64,000 bases of DNA, taken from Hyphomicrobiaceae bacterium (GTDB lineage: Bacteria; Pseudomonadota; Alphaproteobacteria; Rhizobiales; Hyphomicrobiaceae). Each line of letters opens with the position of its first letter. Within the stretch, counting starts at the first letter, position 1. The notes under the pieces are model-generated. The model was not told the origin of the DNA and did no database searches. It was given only the letters and a program-made list of their open reading frames with translations. The translations under genes were made by a program, and so were the position numbers. The stretch covers positions 372,001 to 436,000 of the forward strand of contig JALHOW010000004.1 in assembly GCA_022842785.1 (NCBI GenBank), in the 5' to 3' direction. Positions 28,065 to 38,511 of this stretch are shown piece by piece.

Positions 28065-28463
28065 TTATTGCGGGCGCCACGGCTTGTAGTCGCCCGTCGC
28101 CCGCGGGCGCGTACCGGACGAGAGGATCGAGCCTGCCGGCCTGTGGGCCGCAGGCGTTCCCGTCAGGTTCGACTGATGCGGCTTCTGCCAGGGGCGCGGC
28201 GTGTACTTCTCTTCGGTCGGCGGCGTATCGACGGTGTAGTGCATCCAGCCGTGCCAATCGGGCGAAATCTTTGAGGCTTCGGCGCCGTCCTTGTAGATGA
28301 CCCAGCGGCGCGGCACGCCGAGCGGGCCGACGCCTTTGTTCTGCACAAAGTAGCGATTGCCCTCTTCATCGGTGCCGACATGGCGGCCCCTGAGCGCCGT
28401 GTAGATGCGGTTCGACCAGGTATTGCCGCCCCACCAGCTGAAGATCTCGCTGAAAATGCCCAT
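28065..28463 (-). CDS. NADH:ubiquinone oxidoreductase accessory subunit, NDUFA12 family
   Basis: The 132-residue protein matches the bacterial NDUFA12 (B17.2) subunit of complex I: GIFSEIFSWWGGNTW, then GTDEEGNRYF and RRWVIYKDGAEASKISPDWH with the conserved GWMHYTVDTPP. It sits on the matrix-side (cytoplasmic) arm of complex I. It is coded apart from the nuo operon, as usual. The ATG at 28463 has GAGGT upstream; an ATG at 28487 lacks a good site. Confidence 0.93.
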   Translation of the reverse strand: MGIFSEIFSWWGGNTWSNRIYTALRGRHVGTDEEGNRYFVQNKGVGPLGVPRRWVIYKDGAEASKISPDWHGWMHYTVDTPPTEEKYTPRPWQKPHQSNLTGTPAAHRPAGSILSSGTRPRATGDYKPWRPQ

Positions 28464-28574
28464 GGCTACCTCATGCGCCGGCCGCATGGAGCCGGCCGTG
28501 TCGAAGGCGCTTATCGCACCCGAGGATTATCAAGTCCAGACGACACAAGGACTTCTCCGTTACCTTGTCCCGCC

Positions 28575-28997
28575 CTAGGAGCCGAGATGCAGCAGGATCT
28601 CCCGGCGGTGGGGGCGCTGGCGATGCTCGAAAAGATAAACGCCCTGCCACGTGCCGAGCACCATGCGGCCCCTAGCGACCGGAACGCCAATCGAGGTTTG
28701 GGTCAGCGCCGCCTTGATGTGCGCGGGCATATCATCGGGCCCCTCTGTCGTGTGGACGATCCAGCGCATGGATGGATCGTCGGCCGGCGGCACCAAGCGC
28801 CGAAAAAAGGCATCGAGATCGCGCCGCACATCAGGATCGGCATTCTCCTGGACGAGGAGCGAACAGGAGGTGTGCCGCACGAATAAGGTGAGCAAGCCCG
28901 TGTCGATGCCGGCTGCCTGGACAAATGCCTCGATCTCGCTGGTCAGCTCATAGAGGCCGGGACCGCCGGTCGTCTGGACGAGGGTTATCTGGGGCAT
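28575..28997 (-). CDS. UPF0047/YjbQ family protein (secondary thiamine-phosphate synthase-like)
   Basis: The 140-residue single-domain protein has the family signature HTTEGPDDMPAHIKAAL and the metal-binding cluster around TLFVRHTSCSLLVQENADP. The C-terminal GTWQGVYLFEHR is also conserved. YjbQ can replace ThiE weakly, but the normal role is unclear. The ATG at 28997 is preferred because AGGA lies 11 bases upstream; for the ATG at 29009 the same site is directly adjacent and too close. Confidence 0.9.
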   Translation of the reverse strand: MPQITLVQTTGGPGLYELTSEIEAFVQAAGIDTGLLTLFVRHTSCSLLVQENADPDVRRDLDAFFRRLVPPADDPSMRWIVHTTEGPDDMPAHIKAALTQTSIGVPVARGRMVLGTWQGVYLFEHRQRPHRREILLHLGS

Positions 28998-29320
28998 GTT
29001 GTCACGCATTCCTGTGCTTTGCGGGCATTGAACATGAGCCGTTGCGTCACGACATTGTGTTGCAATCCTGGCGCGTTCACAGGATAGTGCGCTACTTCTT
29101 TGTGGGCGCTATTAGCGCGTCGCTCAGGGCACGCACGCGCTTCCTGCTCGCGTGAGGGGAACACAGTTCATGTTCGGCCGCTTTGGCGGCATGGACGCGG
29201 AGCACTATGGCAGCGCCGTCCGGCGCGTCGCCAGTATCGTTGTTTCTGAAACGTTCGCACGCCCTCATCACAAGGGCGCAACGGTCATCGAGACCGCACA
29301 GGGGAAGGATTCATCTCGAT
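28998..29320. promoter_or_regulatory. divergent leader region between UPF0047 and TerC genes
   Basis: These 323 bases contain a hairpin GCGCTATTAGCGC near 29107 and a GGGGAAGGA ribosome site for the TerC gene. I searched by eye for the yybP-ykoY manganese riboswitch that often precedes TerC genes and could not find its conserved boxes. Confidence 0.4.
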
Positions 29321-30022
29321 ATGTGGGAATCGTTGCAGCCTCACCTATGGCCTCTCTTCCAAATCATCATGATCGATGTGGTGCTGGCCGGTGATAACGC
29401 CGTTGTCGTCGGTCTCGCGGCATCGCGCGTCAATCCCGCTATTCGCGGCAAGGTCATCTTCTGGGGCATCGCGGCAGCGGTCATCCTGCGCATCCTGTTC
29501 GCCGGCATCACGATGCAGCTCCTCGCCATCAAGGGCATCATGCTCTTCGGCGGCCTGCTGCTCTTCTACGTGTGCTGGAACATGTACAAGGAACTGCGGC
29601 GCGGTCACGCCCCCGAACCGCACTCGCTCGGTGCTGCCGCGGTGGAAGACCCGAAGGGCGACGGATCGAAGTTCAAGGAGATGACCTTCTGGGGGGCGGT
29701 CATCCAGATCACCATCGCCGACGTGTCGATGTCTCTCGACAACGTGCTCGCCGTCGCCGGCGCTGCCAAGGGCAACACGACGATCCTCGTCATCGGCCTC
29801 GCAATCGCGATCGTGCTGATGGCCGTCGCGGCCAACTACATCGCCACTTTGCTCGCGAAGTATCCGTGGATCAGCTGGGTCGGCCTCGCAATCATCGTCT
29901 ATGTGGCCGCGCAGATGTCGTGGACGGGCATTCATGACGTGTCGTGCCTGTACGTCTCTCCGGAAGTTTGCAAGCAGGGCATGATCACGACGCTCCGAAC
30001 TATCATGAGTGGGACGCCCTGA
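29321..30022 (+). CDS. TerC family integral membrane protein (YjbE-like metal transporter)
   Basis: The 233-residue protein has about seven hydrophobic segments. The two TerC motifs are present: DVVLAGDNAVVVGLA near the start and DVSMSLDNVLAVAGAA in the second half, whose acidic residues probably bind the cation. Characterised relatives export Mn2+, often to metallate secreted proteins. The ATG at 29321 follows GGGGAAGGATTCATCTCGAT; the frame is open further upstream without family similarity. It is a single-gene unit ending in a strong bidirectional terminator. Confidence 0.88.
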   Translation: MWESLQPHLWPLFQIIMIDVVLAGDNAVVVGLAASRVNPAIRGKVIFWGIAAAVILRILFAGITMQLLAIKGIMLFGGLLLFYVCWNMYKELRRGHAPEPHSLGAAAVEDPKGDGSKFKEMTFWGAVIQITIADVSMSLDNVLAVAGAAKGNTTILVIGLAIAIVLMAVAANYIATLLAKYPWISWVGLAIIVYVAAQMSWTGIHDVSCLYVSPEVCKQGMITTLRTIMSGTP

Positions 30023-30054
30023 CCTCAGCGGCGTTTCAGGACCGCACGAAATGA

Positions 30055-30090
30055 GAACGGCGCCAGCGGAAGCTGGCGCCGTTCGACTTT
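30055..30090. terminator. bidirectional terminator between TerC and DUF305 genes
   Basis: A 13-base perfect stem (GAACGGCGCCAGC / GCTGGCGCCGTTC) with a four-base loop lies between two convergent genes. T-rich stretches follow on both strands. Confidence 0.85.
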
Positions 30091-30118
30091 CTGGAACTAC
30101 TCAGAGCGCTGCTTTCCT

Positions 30119-30493
30119 TCAGCGACCCATTTCCTTGAGCCACTTCTGCATTTCAGCGATCTCCGCCTCCTGGGCCCGGATGATCTCCTGCGCGAGCTTA
30201 CGCACGCGTGCATCCTTGCCGTGCTCGAGCACCACCTTCGCCATGTCGATGGCACCCTGGTGATGCGGGATCATGCCGCGCAGGAAATCGGCATCGGCAT
30301 CTCCTGAGAACTTCAGGTCCATATTGGCGTGCATTTTGTCGTTCACGGCGCGGAAGGCTTTCGTCGACGGCGTTTCCGTGGCGGCCGTCGCGGGTGGCGC
30401 ATTTCCATGTTGACCATGGTGGCCCTGCTGAGCTCCCGCGATGCCGGCGATGCCAAGCAGCATCAGCCCTGCAAGTGCGATGGTTTTCTTCAT
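30119..30493 (-). CDS. secreted DUF305 protein
   Basis: The 124-residue protein has a signal peptide (MKKTIALAGLMLLGIAG, cleaved after AGA) and a His-rich stretch HHGQHG. The ferritin-like DUF305 core has the diagnostic FLRGMIPHHQGAIDMAK. DUF305 proteins are periplasmic and often found with copper or other metal-resistance genes. The ATG at 30493 has AGGA upstream. It is in the same direction as the Cys/His-rich protein 98 bases upstream. Confidence 0.87.
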   Translation of the reverse strand: MKKTIALAGLMLLGIAGIAGAQQGHHGQHGNAPPATAATETPSTKAFRAVNDKMHANMDLKFSGDADADFLRGMIPHHQGAIDMAKVVLEHGKDARVRKLAQEIIRAQEAEIAEMQKWLKEMGR

Positions 30494-30591
30494 TCTCGTG
30501 TCCTGAATTCGAGTATCTGGAGACAACGATGGCGGCAACGGCCGCGGCATCAGCCTGCCGACCGCAGATGGACCATCGTTGAGCGTAGGGA

Positions 30592-30999
30592 TTACGCAGG
30601 CAAGCTGCACTGATCTCGCGCAAGTCGAGGTGGCTTGAGTGGCACGTCCGGCTCGATCCCGGTCCGATTGTCGTGCGTCAGATCCCGCAGAGAGAGGAGT
30701 TCATGGGGAGCCCTGAACTCCATCGGGAAGACCATCAGAGCCGCACAGCATCCCATGCCAGCCGCGCAGCAGTTCGCCGTGCATGGCGCAGCAGGATTCC
30801 CCCGCTGTGTGCGTGCTCGCGCCTCATCGCAATCTTTGTGTGAACCATCCTTCGCAGCGGGGATCCACGCCTGAGCAGCGGGCTCTGCCGATCGGCCATG
30901 CCCCGTATGAGCGTCCGCGGGTTGATGCCCCAAGACGAGCGCGAACACCACCAGCATCATGGCGAAACAGAGCTTCGAGATGGCTCCCGGGATGCGCAT
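30592..30999 (-). CDS. secreted Cys/His-rich small protein
   Basis: The 135-residue protein has a signal peptide ending ADA. The mature part starts HTGHG and has a cysteine cluster (CTANCCAAGMGCCAAL) and the C-terminal DVPLKPPR. The composition suggests binding of a soft metal such as copper in the periplasm. I do not recognise a named family. The ATG at 30999 has AAGGTG upstream. It lies between HlyU and DUF305 genes, supporting a metal context; this is inference. Confidence 0.7.
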   Translation of the reverse strand: MRIPGAISKLCFAMMLVVFALVLGHQPADAHTGHGRSAEPAAQAWIPAAKDGSHKDCDEARARTQRGNPAAPCTANCCAAGMGCCAALMVFPMEFRAPHELLSLRDLTHDNRTGIEPDVPLKPPRLARDQCSLPA

Positions 31000-31031
31000 G
31001 GTCGACACCTTGGAATCCCCGTGCAGGCGGG

Positions 31032-31322
31032 TCAATCGAAGATGCGATCGCCCTGCTGATCGATGATCTGGCGGCCTTTCATCAGCGCGAAGTCGGCGGC
31101 CTCATCCTGCGTCGGAAAGCGATCCGCACGAACGAAGCGATGCTCCTTCAGCGCGTCGCCGACCTGCTTGCTGATCGTACCTGCGACCTGAAACTGCCCG
31201 GCTTCCGCGTAGGGGCGCGCCTCGATCGTAAAGCCCTTATGCTCGGCCGTGCTCGCCGGGCCAGACGGGGCATCCGATCCGCCACCACTGCCGCCACCGA
31301 AGAGCTTCTTCCAGAATGACAT
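31032..31322 (-). CDS. HlyU family protein
   Basis: The 96-residue protein has the HlyU core: HKGFTIEARPYAEAGQFQV, then EHRFVRADRFPTQDEAAD and QIIDQQGDRIFD. Vibrio HlyU is a transcriptional activator, but most alphaproteobacterial copies are uncharacterised. A Gly/Ser-rich linker follows the N-terminal MSFWKKLFGG. The ATG at 31322 has GAGGA seven bases upstream. It lies 32 bases before the Cys/His-rich protein gene and probably shares its transcript. Confidence 0.85.
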   Translation of the reverse strand: MSFWKKLFGGGSGGGSDAPSGPASTAEHKGFTIEARPYAEAGQFQVAGTISKQVGDALKEHRFVRADRFPTQDEAADFALMKGRQIIDQQGDRIFD

Positions 31323-31378
31323 GAGCATTTCCTCACGAGCTGATTTCGCGCCAGCCTAACCGCGCGACGAGCCGGACG

Positions 31379-31774
31379 CTACCCGCGTGGTGCGGGGGCG
31401 TCGTCATCATCATCGTCCGGATCCTGTTCGTCCTTCACGTGCAAGCGATGCAGAAAGCGATGGAGTGCCGGCGCGAGGATCAGGGCCGTGGTCGCGACGA
31501 CGAGCAGGCCCGAATAGATGGCATAAATCCCAGCGAAGATTTTCGCGCTGTCGTTGTTGAGATTATCGACGGGGCCCATGCCGGACAGGATCATCGCCGC
31601 ATTGAGGAAGGCGTCGACCCAACCGAGCCCGCCGAGCCAGTGGTAGCCCGCCATGCCCGCAAAGAGCGACACCGCAATGAGCAACACGGCGAGGGCGATA
31701 TTTGCGCCCAGGCGACGGAAGAAGCGCGCGCGACTGGCGAGCGGATCGCTGATGTATTCATAACTCTCGGGCAT
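31379..31774 (-). CDS. two-TM membrane protein resembling a channel without a selectivity filter
   Basis: The 131-residue protein has TM1 at about 22-42, a re-entrant-like segment at 53-69 (VDAFLNAAMILSGMGPVD) and TM2 at about 78-102. It ends in a highly acidic tail (DEQDPDDDDDDA). The order TM-pore loop-TM resembles two-TM potassium channels, but SGMGP stands where TVGYG would be. The ATG at 31774 has GGAGG upstream. It follows a secreted protein gene by 31 bases. The function is unknown; potassium conduction is not supported. Confidence 0.72.
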   Translation of the reverse strand: MPESYEYISDPLASRARFFRRLGANIALAVLLIAVSLFAGMAGYHWLGGLGWVDAFLNAAMILSGMGPVDNLNNDSAKIFAGIYAIYSGLLVVATTALILAPALHRFLHRLHVKDEQDPDDDDDDAPAPRG

Positions 31775-31805
31775 GGGTACCTCCGCTCCGGCATACGGGA
31801 GCAGC

Positions 31806-32189
31806 TCAGTTCTTATCCTCGGCAGTCGGTGTGTGGTGGAGGCAGGGATCGAGCTGGATGAAATCCTCGCCAGCGGGATGTATGCCGCCAATGACGAGCA
31901 CGCGCTCGCCCACCTCGCGCCCGTTCGCCTCGTAGGTGATGCACAGCACGTGCGGGTCGGGCGGTCCGCAGAGGCCGAGGAACACGAGGCCGTTCTGCTC
32001 GCGCACGATCTGAAGCTCGCCGACCACTTCGATGGTCACGAGTTCCCGCTCCTCGCGCCCGGCGAGGGCCTTCATGGATTCCCTGAGTTCGCTACAGCGC
32101 GCCTGAAAGCTTGGCGCGGGCTGTGCAGAGACATGCTCCGCCAGCGAGGAAGCGCAGAACGCGACAACGGCCACGATCATGAGGCGCAC
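31806..32189 (-). CDS. secreted protein of unknown function
   Basis: The 127-residue protein has a signal peptide ([17 protein letters not shown], cleavage near VSA) and a mature part with three or four cysteines ([27 protein letters not shown]), likely in disulfides. The GTG at 32189 is chosen because GGAG precedes it and it gives a positively charged n-region; TTG at 32204 and ATG at 32180 are alternatives. It is cotranscribed with the two-TM protein. I recognise no family. Confidence 0.65.
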   Translation of the reverse strand: MRLMIVAVVAFCASSLAEHVSAQPAPSFQARCSELRESMKALAGREERELVTIEVVGELQIVREQNGLVFLGLCGPPDPHVLCITYEANGREVGERVLVIGGIHPAGEDFIQLDPCLHHTPTAEDKN

Positions 32190-32302
32190 GCGCGCGCTCC
32201 GCAAAAAAGAAAGCAGACTGCCCGGGAGCTGTTGTGGCGCCCGGGCACAAACGTGTCAATTGGCAGGAGGTTCCGGCGTTAAGCGGCGCAATCGCACAAA
32301 GC

Positions 32303-32333
32303 AAAATGGCCGGGCTGAACCCGGCCATTTTTT
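32303..32333 (-). terminator. terminator of rpoD
   Basis: A nine-base stem (ATGGCCGGG / CCCGGCCAT) lies directly after the rpoD stop. It is flanked by A runs on one side and T runs on the other, so it can work in both directions. Confidence 0.85.
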
Positions 32334-32339
32334 CGCCAC

Positions 32340-34355
<2,016 letters not shown>

Positions 34356-34573
34356 ATGGTGCTCTCACCTTGATGAAATGTCTGCCTGCTCTGGCATCCG
34401 ACCTGTGTTGTTCGAACCGACCGCAGCAGCACCATGCGTAAAGCGAAGCGGGCGAGCGGCACCCGCAACCTCGATACGCATCGGCATGGCTTTGCGGCCC
34501 AATGCTGTTCCCCCGCGCACATTCGATGCCACTTTGCGGCCCCGTGACAGCGGCATGATCCAAGCCACATCCG

Positions 34574-36529
34574 TCACGGCTGCACCCGACCCGATGGCAA
34601 TGATGTGCGCTCTGTCCTTTCCGTCTCGCCGTCCTCGACCTGGTTCTGCCGGGCCTTGATTTCGCAGAGGCGCTGAAATGCGTCCTCGCTCTGCTCCTCA
34701 AGCCACCTTTGCTCGGCCACAACCAAATCCCGCCGTAACCCTACCTGCCTTTCGTGCAGGGCTACGGCGTGACACCAACCGGTTTCGACGGCTTCCTTGT
34801 CGGCCTCTGGTTCGGCGAACCTGTCGCCTTTATGCGTGATCGCACGCTCGACGAGGGCAACGACGTGGGACAAGCCAGTTCCGGACAAATGGTTGTGCAG
34901 GCCTACGCTGTCAAGAGGAATTTCCTCCGCCAGAGCGGCCAATATTGCGGCTTTTAGTTCCACCAGCGCCGGAGCCGTGAACTCCAGCGTCGCAATCTGT
35001 TCCGCGTGCTCTTCAATAAGCCACGGATGGTTAACGAGGGCCTTGAGAATAAGCGCTTCGCGTGCCGGAAGGGCGGCGAGACGCGTGCCAAGCCCGCTAC
35101 CGGCGACGGCCGCGGCTAGCGCGACCGGACGCCCCTTCTGCTGCATGCGCGCGCGCTCGCGCACCCGCCAATCCGTCTGAACATTGTTCTGGCGGCCCCC
35201 GGTGCGCTGCGAGCCACCACTTCGTCCGCCTCCGCCGATCTCCCGTAGCACGGCCCGGTTGAGACTGAAGAGCGTTTGGCGCACTTCCTGCTCGTAATGC
35301 CCGCGCACGCTTTGATCGCCGATCCGACCAACCAGGGCCTTCATCTTCTGCTCGAAGGCCGCGCGTTGCTCGGGCGTGCTGACAGACTGCGTGGCGAGCT
35401 CACGCTCCCACATCACGTCGAATAGCGCTTTGGTGCGCGAAAGGATCGCCTCGAAGGCTGCCGCGCCCTGCTGGCGGACGAGGTCATCGGGATCCTGCCC
35501 ATCCGTCAAGAAGGCGAACCGGGCACTAAAGCCGGGCTTCAGCTGCGGCAGGATCGTATCGACGGCGCGGTAGGCGGCCCTTTGGCCGGCACTATCGCCG
35601 TCGAAGCACAGCGTCGGCTCAGGCACCACTCGCCACAGGAGTTGCACCTGCGCTTCGGTCAGCGCCGTGCCGAGCGGGGCCACCGCGGCCTGGAAGCCGG
35701 ACTGATCCAGCGCCACCACATCCATGTACCCCTCGACCACCACGACCCGCGAGGTCTCGAAGGCCGCCGGCCGCGCACGGTGGATATTGTAGAGCTGGTT
35801 GCCCTTGTGAAAGAGCGGCGTCTCCGGCGAGTTGAGGTATTTGGCTGGCGCATCCGGATCGAGCGCCCGACCACCGAATGCGATGACGCGACCCTTGAGA
35901 TCCTCGATCGGAAACATCACGCGATTTCGGAAACGGTCATAGGGCACGGCAATATCGTCACCCGAGATGACCATGCCCGCCTCGGCCATCTCCTTGACCG
36001 TGAAGCCCTCCTTGGCGAGATGCGCCTTCAGGATCTCACGGCCCGCCGGCGCAAAGCCCATGCGAAAACGCTCGATGGTCTCCCGCGAGACACCGCGCCG
36101 CTCCAGATACCGGCGCGCCTCAACGCCCGGCGACGAAGTAAGCTGCGCCTCGAAGAACCGGGCCGAAGCCTCGACGAGCGCCATCAACCGCGCCCGCGTA
36201 TCGACTTCCTCGATCGCCTGCCGACTGCGCGGCTCGGGCTTTGGCAGGATGACGCCCGCGTCAGCGGCCAATCGCTCGACCGCCTCGGTGAATGACAGAC
36301 CCTCGGTCTTCATCACGAACGTGAAGATGTCGCCGTATTCGCCCGAGGCGAAACACTTGTAGAAGCCCTTCTGATCGTTGACGGTGAACGAGGGCGTGCG
36401 CTCGGTTTTGAAGGGCGAAAGCCCCTTCCATTCGCGCCCCGCCTTCTTGAGCGCCACGCGCCGGCCGACCACCGAGCTGACCGGCAACCGGGCTCGGATA
36501 TCGTCCAGAATGTGCGGCGGAAAGCGCAT
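34574..36529 (-). CDS. dnaG: DNA primase
   Basis: The 651-residue enzyme makes RNA primers for replication. The N-terminal domain starts MRFPPHILDDIRARLP. The CHC2 zinc-finger positions are largely lost (SPFKTERTPSF and YKCFASGEYGD, one of four ligands kept). The TOPRIM core is intact with VVEGYMDV and the acidic CFDGDSAG. A C-terminal helicase-binding domain follows. The ATG at 36529 is chosen because the family starts at MRFPP; an upstream ATG at 36613 gives a nonconserved extension. dnaG precedes rpoD on the same strand. Confidence 0.96.
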   Translation of the reverse strand: MRFPPHILDDIRARLPVSSVVGRRVALKKAGREWKGLSPFKTERTPSFTVNDQKGFYKCFASGEYGDIFTFVMKTEGLSFTEAVERLAADAGVILPKPEPRSRQAIEEVDTRARLMALVEASARFFEAQLTSSPGVEARRYLERRGVSRETIERFRMGFAPAGREILKAHLAKEGFTVKEMAEAGMVISGDDIAVPYDRFRNRVMFPIEDLKGRVIAFGGRALDPDAPAKYLNSPETPLFHKGNQLYNIHRARPAAFETSRVVVVEGYMDVVALDQSGFQAAVAPLGTALTEAQVQLLWRVVPEPTLCFDGDSAGQRAAYRAVDTILPQLKPGFSARFAFLTDGQDPDDLVRQQGAAAFEAILSRTKALFDVMWERELATQSVSTPEQRAAFEQKMKALVGRIGDQSVRGHYEQEVRQTLFSLNRAVLREIGGGGRSGGSQRTGGRQNNVQTDWRVRERARMQQKGRPVALAAAVAGSGLGTRLAALPAREALILKALVNHPWLIEEHAEQIATLEFTAPALVELKAAILAALAEEIPLDSVGLHNHLSGTGLSHVVALVERAITHKGDRFAEPEADKEAVETGWCHAVALHERQVGLRRDLVVAEQRWLEEQSEDAFQRLCEIKARQNQVEDGETERTERTSLPSGRVQP

Positions 36530-36831
36530 GAGGCCCTGTCGTTGGTTCGTGCGCACGATAGGTGATTCGCCTGGAGTGCCGCGGCGAGTGGGGCCGACGT
36601 CCCCCAGCCACACACGCTTTCCACAGGCGGCCCAATGGGATCAGGCGCGCGATTTGCGGCAAAAATGAAAAAAAAGAAGGGGCGCCCGGGTCTCCCCGGT
36701 TGGGGCCAGGGGCGGTCGCGCCAGAGGCGCGCAACAAAACAAAGCCCAGTCGCGCCTTTGGCGCAAGCGAGACTGGTCTCGCGCTCTACCGGGAGGGACG
36801 CCCTCCCGGACCCACCCGTCTTTTTGCTTTT
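36530..36831. repeat. stem-loop-rich intergenic region upstream of dnaG
   Basis: The 302 bases contain several GC-rich hairpins near 36713-36765 (GCGCCAGAGGCGC and GCGCCTTTGGCGC). A perfect nine-base stem CCGGGAGGG / CCCTCCCGG around 36790-36810 is followed by a T-rich stretch. On the minus strand the region must also hold the dnaG promoter. No ORF with coding character is seen. Similar hairpin-rich DNA lies at 49266-49503. Confidence 0.5.
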
Positions 36832-38475
36832 TTATTTTTCCTTCGCCCGATCCAGCGCTTCCGGCGTGTCGATATCGAGGAAGATCGCATCCGTGGCGAG
36901 ATCGACCTCGGCGACTTCGCTCGCACTGGCCGCAATGATGTGGCGGGCGCCGGTATCGCCCTCGATGGCGAGAAGTTCGGGGAAGTAGGCGCGCGCGAAC
37001 AATACGGGATTGCCGCGCTTGCCGAGATGGACCGGCACGACGATGCCGCGCCCTTCCTTCGGAGAGAACGCAGAGATCAGGCGGTCCAGGTGGCGCGCCT
37101 CGATGCGTGGCATGTCGCCGAGGCTGACGATCGCGCCGTCGACATCTTCCGGCAGCGCCGCGATGCCCGTCTTGAGCGACGTGCTCAAGCCTTCCGCGAA
37201 ATCCGCGTTGTGCACGATGCGAACATCGAGCCCCGCGAGTGCCTTCGCGACGGCGTCGGCCTCATGCCCCGTCACCACGATTGCAGGCGCAGCGCGGCTT
37301 GCGAGCGCCGCCTGTACCGCGCGCACGACGAGCGGTGCGCCATCCAGCACCTCGAGCAGCTTATTGCGGTGACCGTAGCGCGTCGAACGTCCGCCCGCGA
37401 GTACGATGCTCGCGATACGCGGCGCACGCCGGACGGCATCCATGCTTTCCTCCGAGGCATCGTCATCAGGTGGTATCTCGCGCGGCTGTGGCCGCGTGAC
37501 GATCTCCTTGAGAAGGCCGCCGAGGCCCATGGAGGCCACATCCGCCGACGTGACTGCGATTCCCGCGAGCCGGCGCTCGAGCACCCAGTCGAAACCGTTG
37601 ATCTTCGGGGAAGCAGCACAGCTCGGCGCACCGATCACATCGGTCTTGCCGAAGCGGCCGAGCAGCATGAGATTGCCCGGATCGACCGGCATACCCAGCC
37701 GCTCGATCTCGCCGCCCGCTGCAATGAGCCCCGCCGGAATGACATCCTGGCGATCGACAATTGCGGACGCAGCAAACACGATGATCGGATCGTGCCCCGC
37801 TGCGGCCATGCGCGCGATGGCATCAGCGACGGCTTTGGTTTCGTGTGCCACCACTTCGCTCGCGCCAATCGCACTACCAAGGGCATCGAGACGCTGCGCA
37901 ATGGCGCGACGGCGCTTCTCGATGAGATTCTTGCGTGTACCCAGCAGCTGCGTGAGCACGAGCCCCACAGCGGCCGCGCGGAAGGCGCGCACATGCATGA
38001 GGCCGCCAGCCTCGCGCGCAAGGGCCTCCGCCGCACGCACCACGGCTTCGGGAAGTGCGAACGTGATCACCTTTACGGTCGCGAGCATCTGTCCGCGTGC
38101 CACGCGCTCGAAGGCCGGAACCGTCGCGATGGTCAGTCCCTCGTCGAGACTGTTGAGACGGCCGAGGCGCGCAGCATCGATCTCGATGAGACCGCCCGCA
38201 TCGGCATAGAGGTTCGCGCGCCCCGTGAAAGGCTCCGCGACATGCATCGCACTGCCGCAGAGTGCAGCGGCCACACGTGCCGCAGCGGCGTCCTCGCCGA
38301 CATCGCCAGCTTCGAGCAGCGCCGCCGTCACCACCTCAGCACCCGCAGCAGCAAGGCGCTCGATGTCACCGGCATTGAGCACACGCCCCTTCTTGATCGC
38401 GCCCGATGGGGTCGGGATCGAGTGGGCGAGAATAGCGCCGGCAGCCGAGCGCAGCGGAACCTGCTCAAATTTCAT
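36832..38475 (-). CDS. MoeA-like molybdopterin-binding / MobA-like nucleotidyltransferase fusion
   Basis: The 547-residue protein joins two molybdenum-cofactor domains. The N-terminal part (about 1-340) is MoeA/MoaB-like, with GDDPII-type features read here as AAAGHDPIIVFAASAI and the PVDPGNLMLLG segment. The C-terminal part (about 350-547) is a MobA/MocA-like NTP transferase with VLAGGRSTRYGHRNKLLEVL. MocA-type enzymes make the cytosine dinucleotide form used by molybdenum hydroxylases. It lies about 36 bases after the UxaA-family gene, on the same strand. No hydroxylase genes are adjacent. Confidence 0.85.
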   Translation of the reverse strand: MKFEQVPLRSAAGAILAHSIPTPSGAIKKGRVLNAGDIERLAAAGAEVVTAALLEAGDVGEDAAAARVAAALCGSAMHVAEPFTGRANLYADAGGLIEIDAARLGRLNSLDEGLTIATVPAFERVARGQMLATVKVITFALPEAVVRAAEALAREAGGLMHVRAFRAAAVGLVLTQLLGTRKNLIEKRRRAIAQRLDALGSAIGASEVVAHETKAVADAIARMAAAGHDPIIVFAASAIVDRQDVIPAGLIAAGGEIERLGMPVDPGNLMLLGRFGKTDVIGAPSCAASPKINGFDWVLERRLAGIAVTSADVASMGLGGLLKEIVTRPQPREIPPDDDASEESMDAVRRAPRIASIVLAGGRSTRYGHRNKLLEVLDGAPLVVRAVQAALASRAAPAIVVTGHEADAVAKALAGLDVRIVHNADFAEGLSTSLKTGIAALPEDVDGAIVSLGDMPRIEARHLDRLISAFSPKEGRGIVVPVHLGKRGNPVLFARAYFPELLAIEGDTGARHIIAASASEVAEVDLATDAIFLDIDTPEALDRAKEK

Positions 38476-38511
38476 CGTGTGCTCGCGCTGCGGCTCATTC
38501 GCTTCACATCC

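Noticed and set aside
28998-29320. Possible yybP-ykoY manganese riboswitch before the TerC gene
   Set aside because: The conserved boxes and two-helix contact pattern were not found by eye; a covariance model search would decide.
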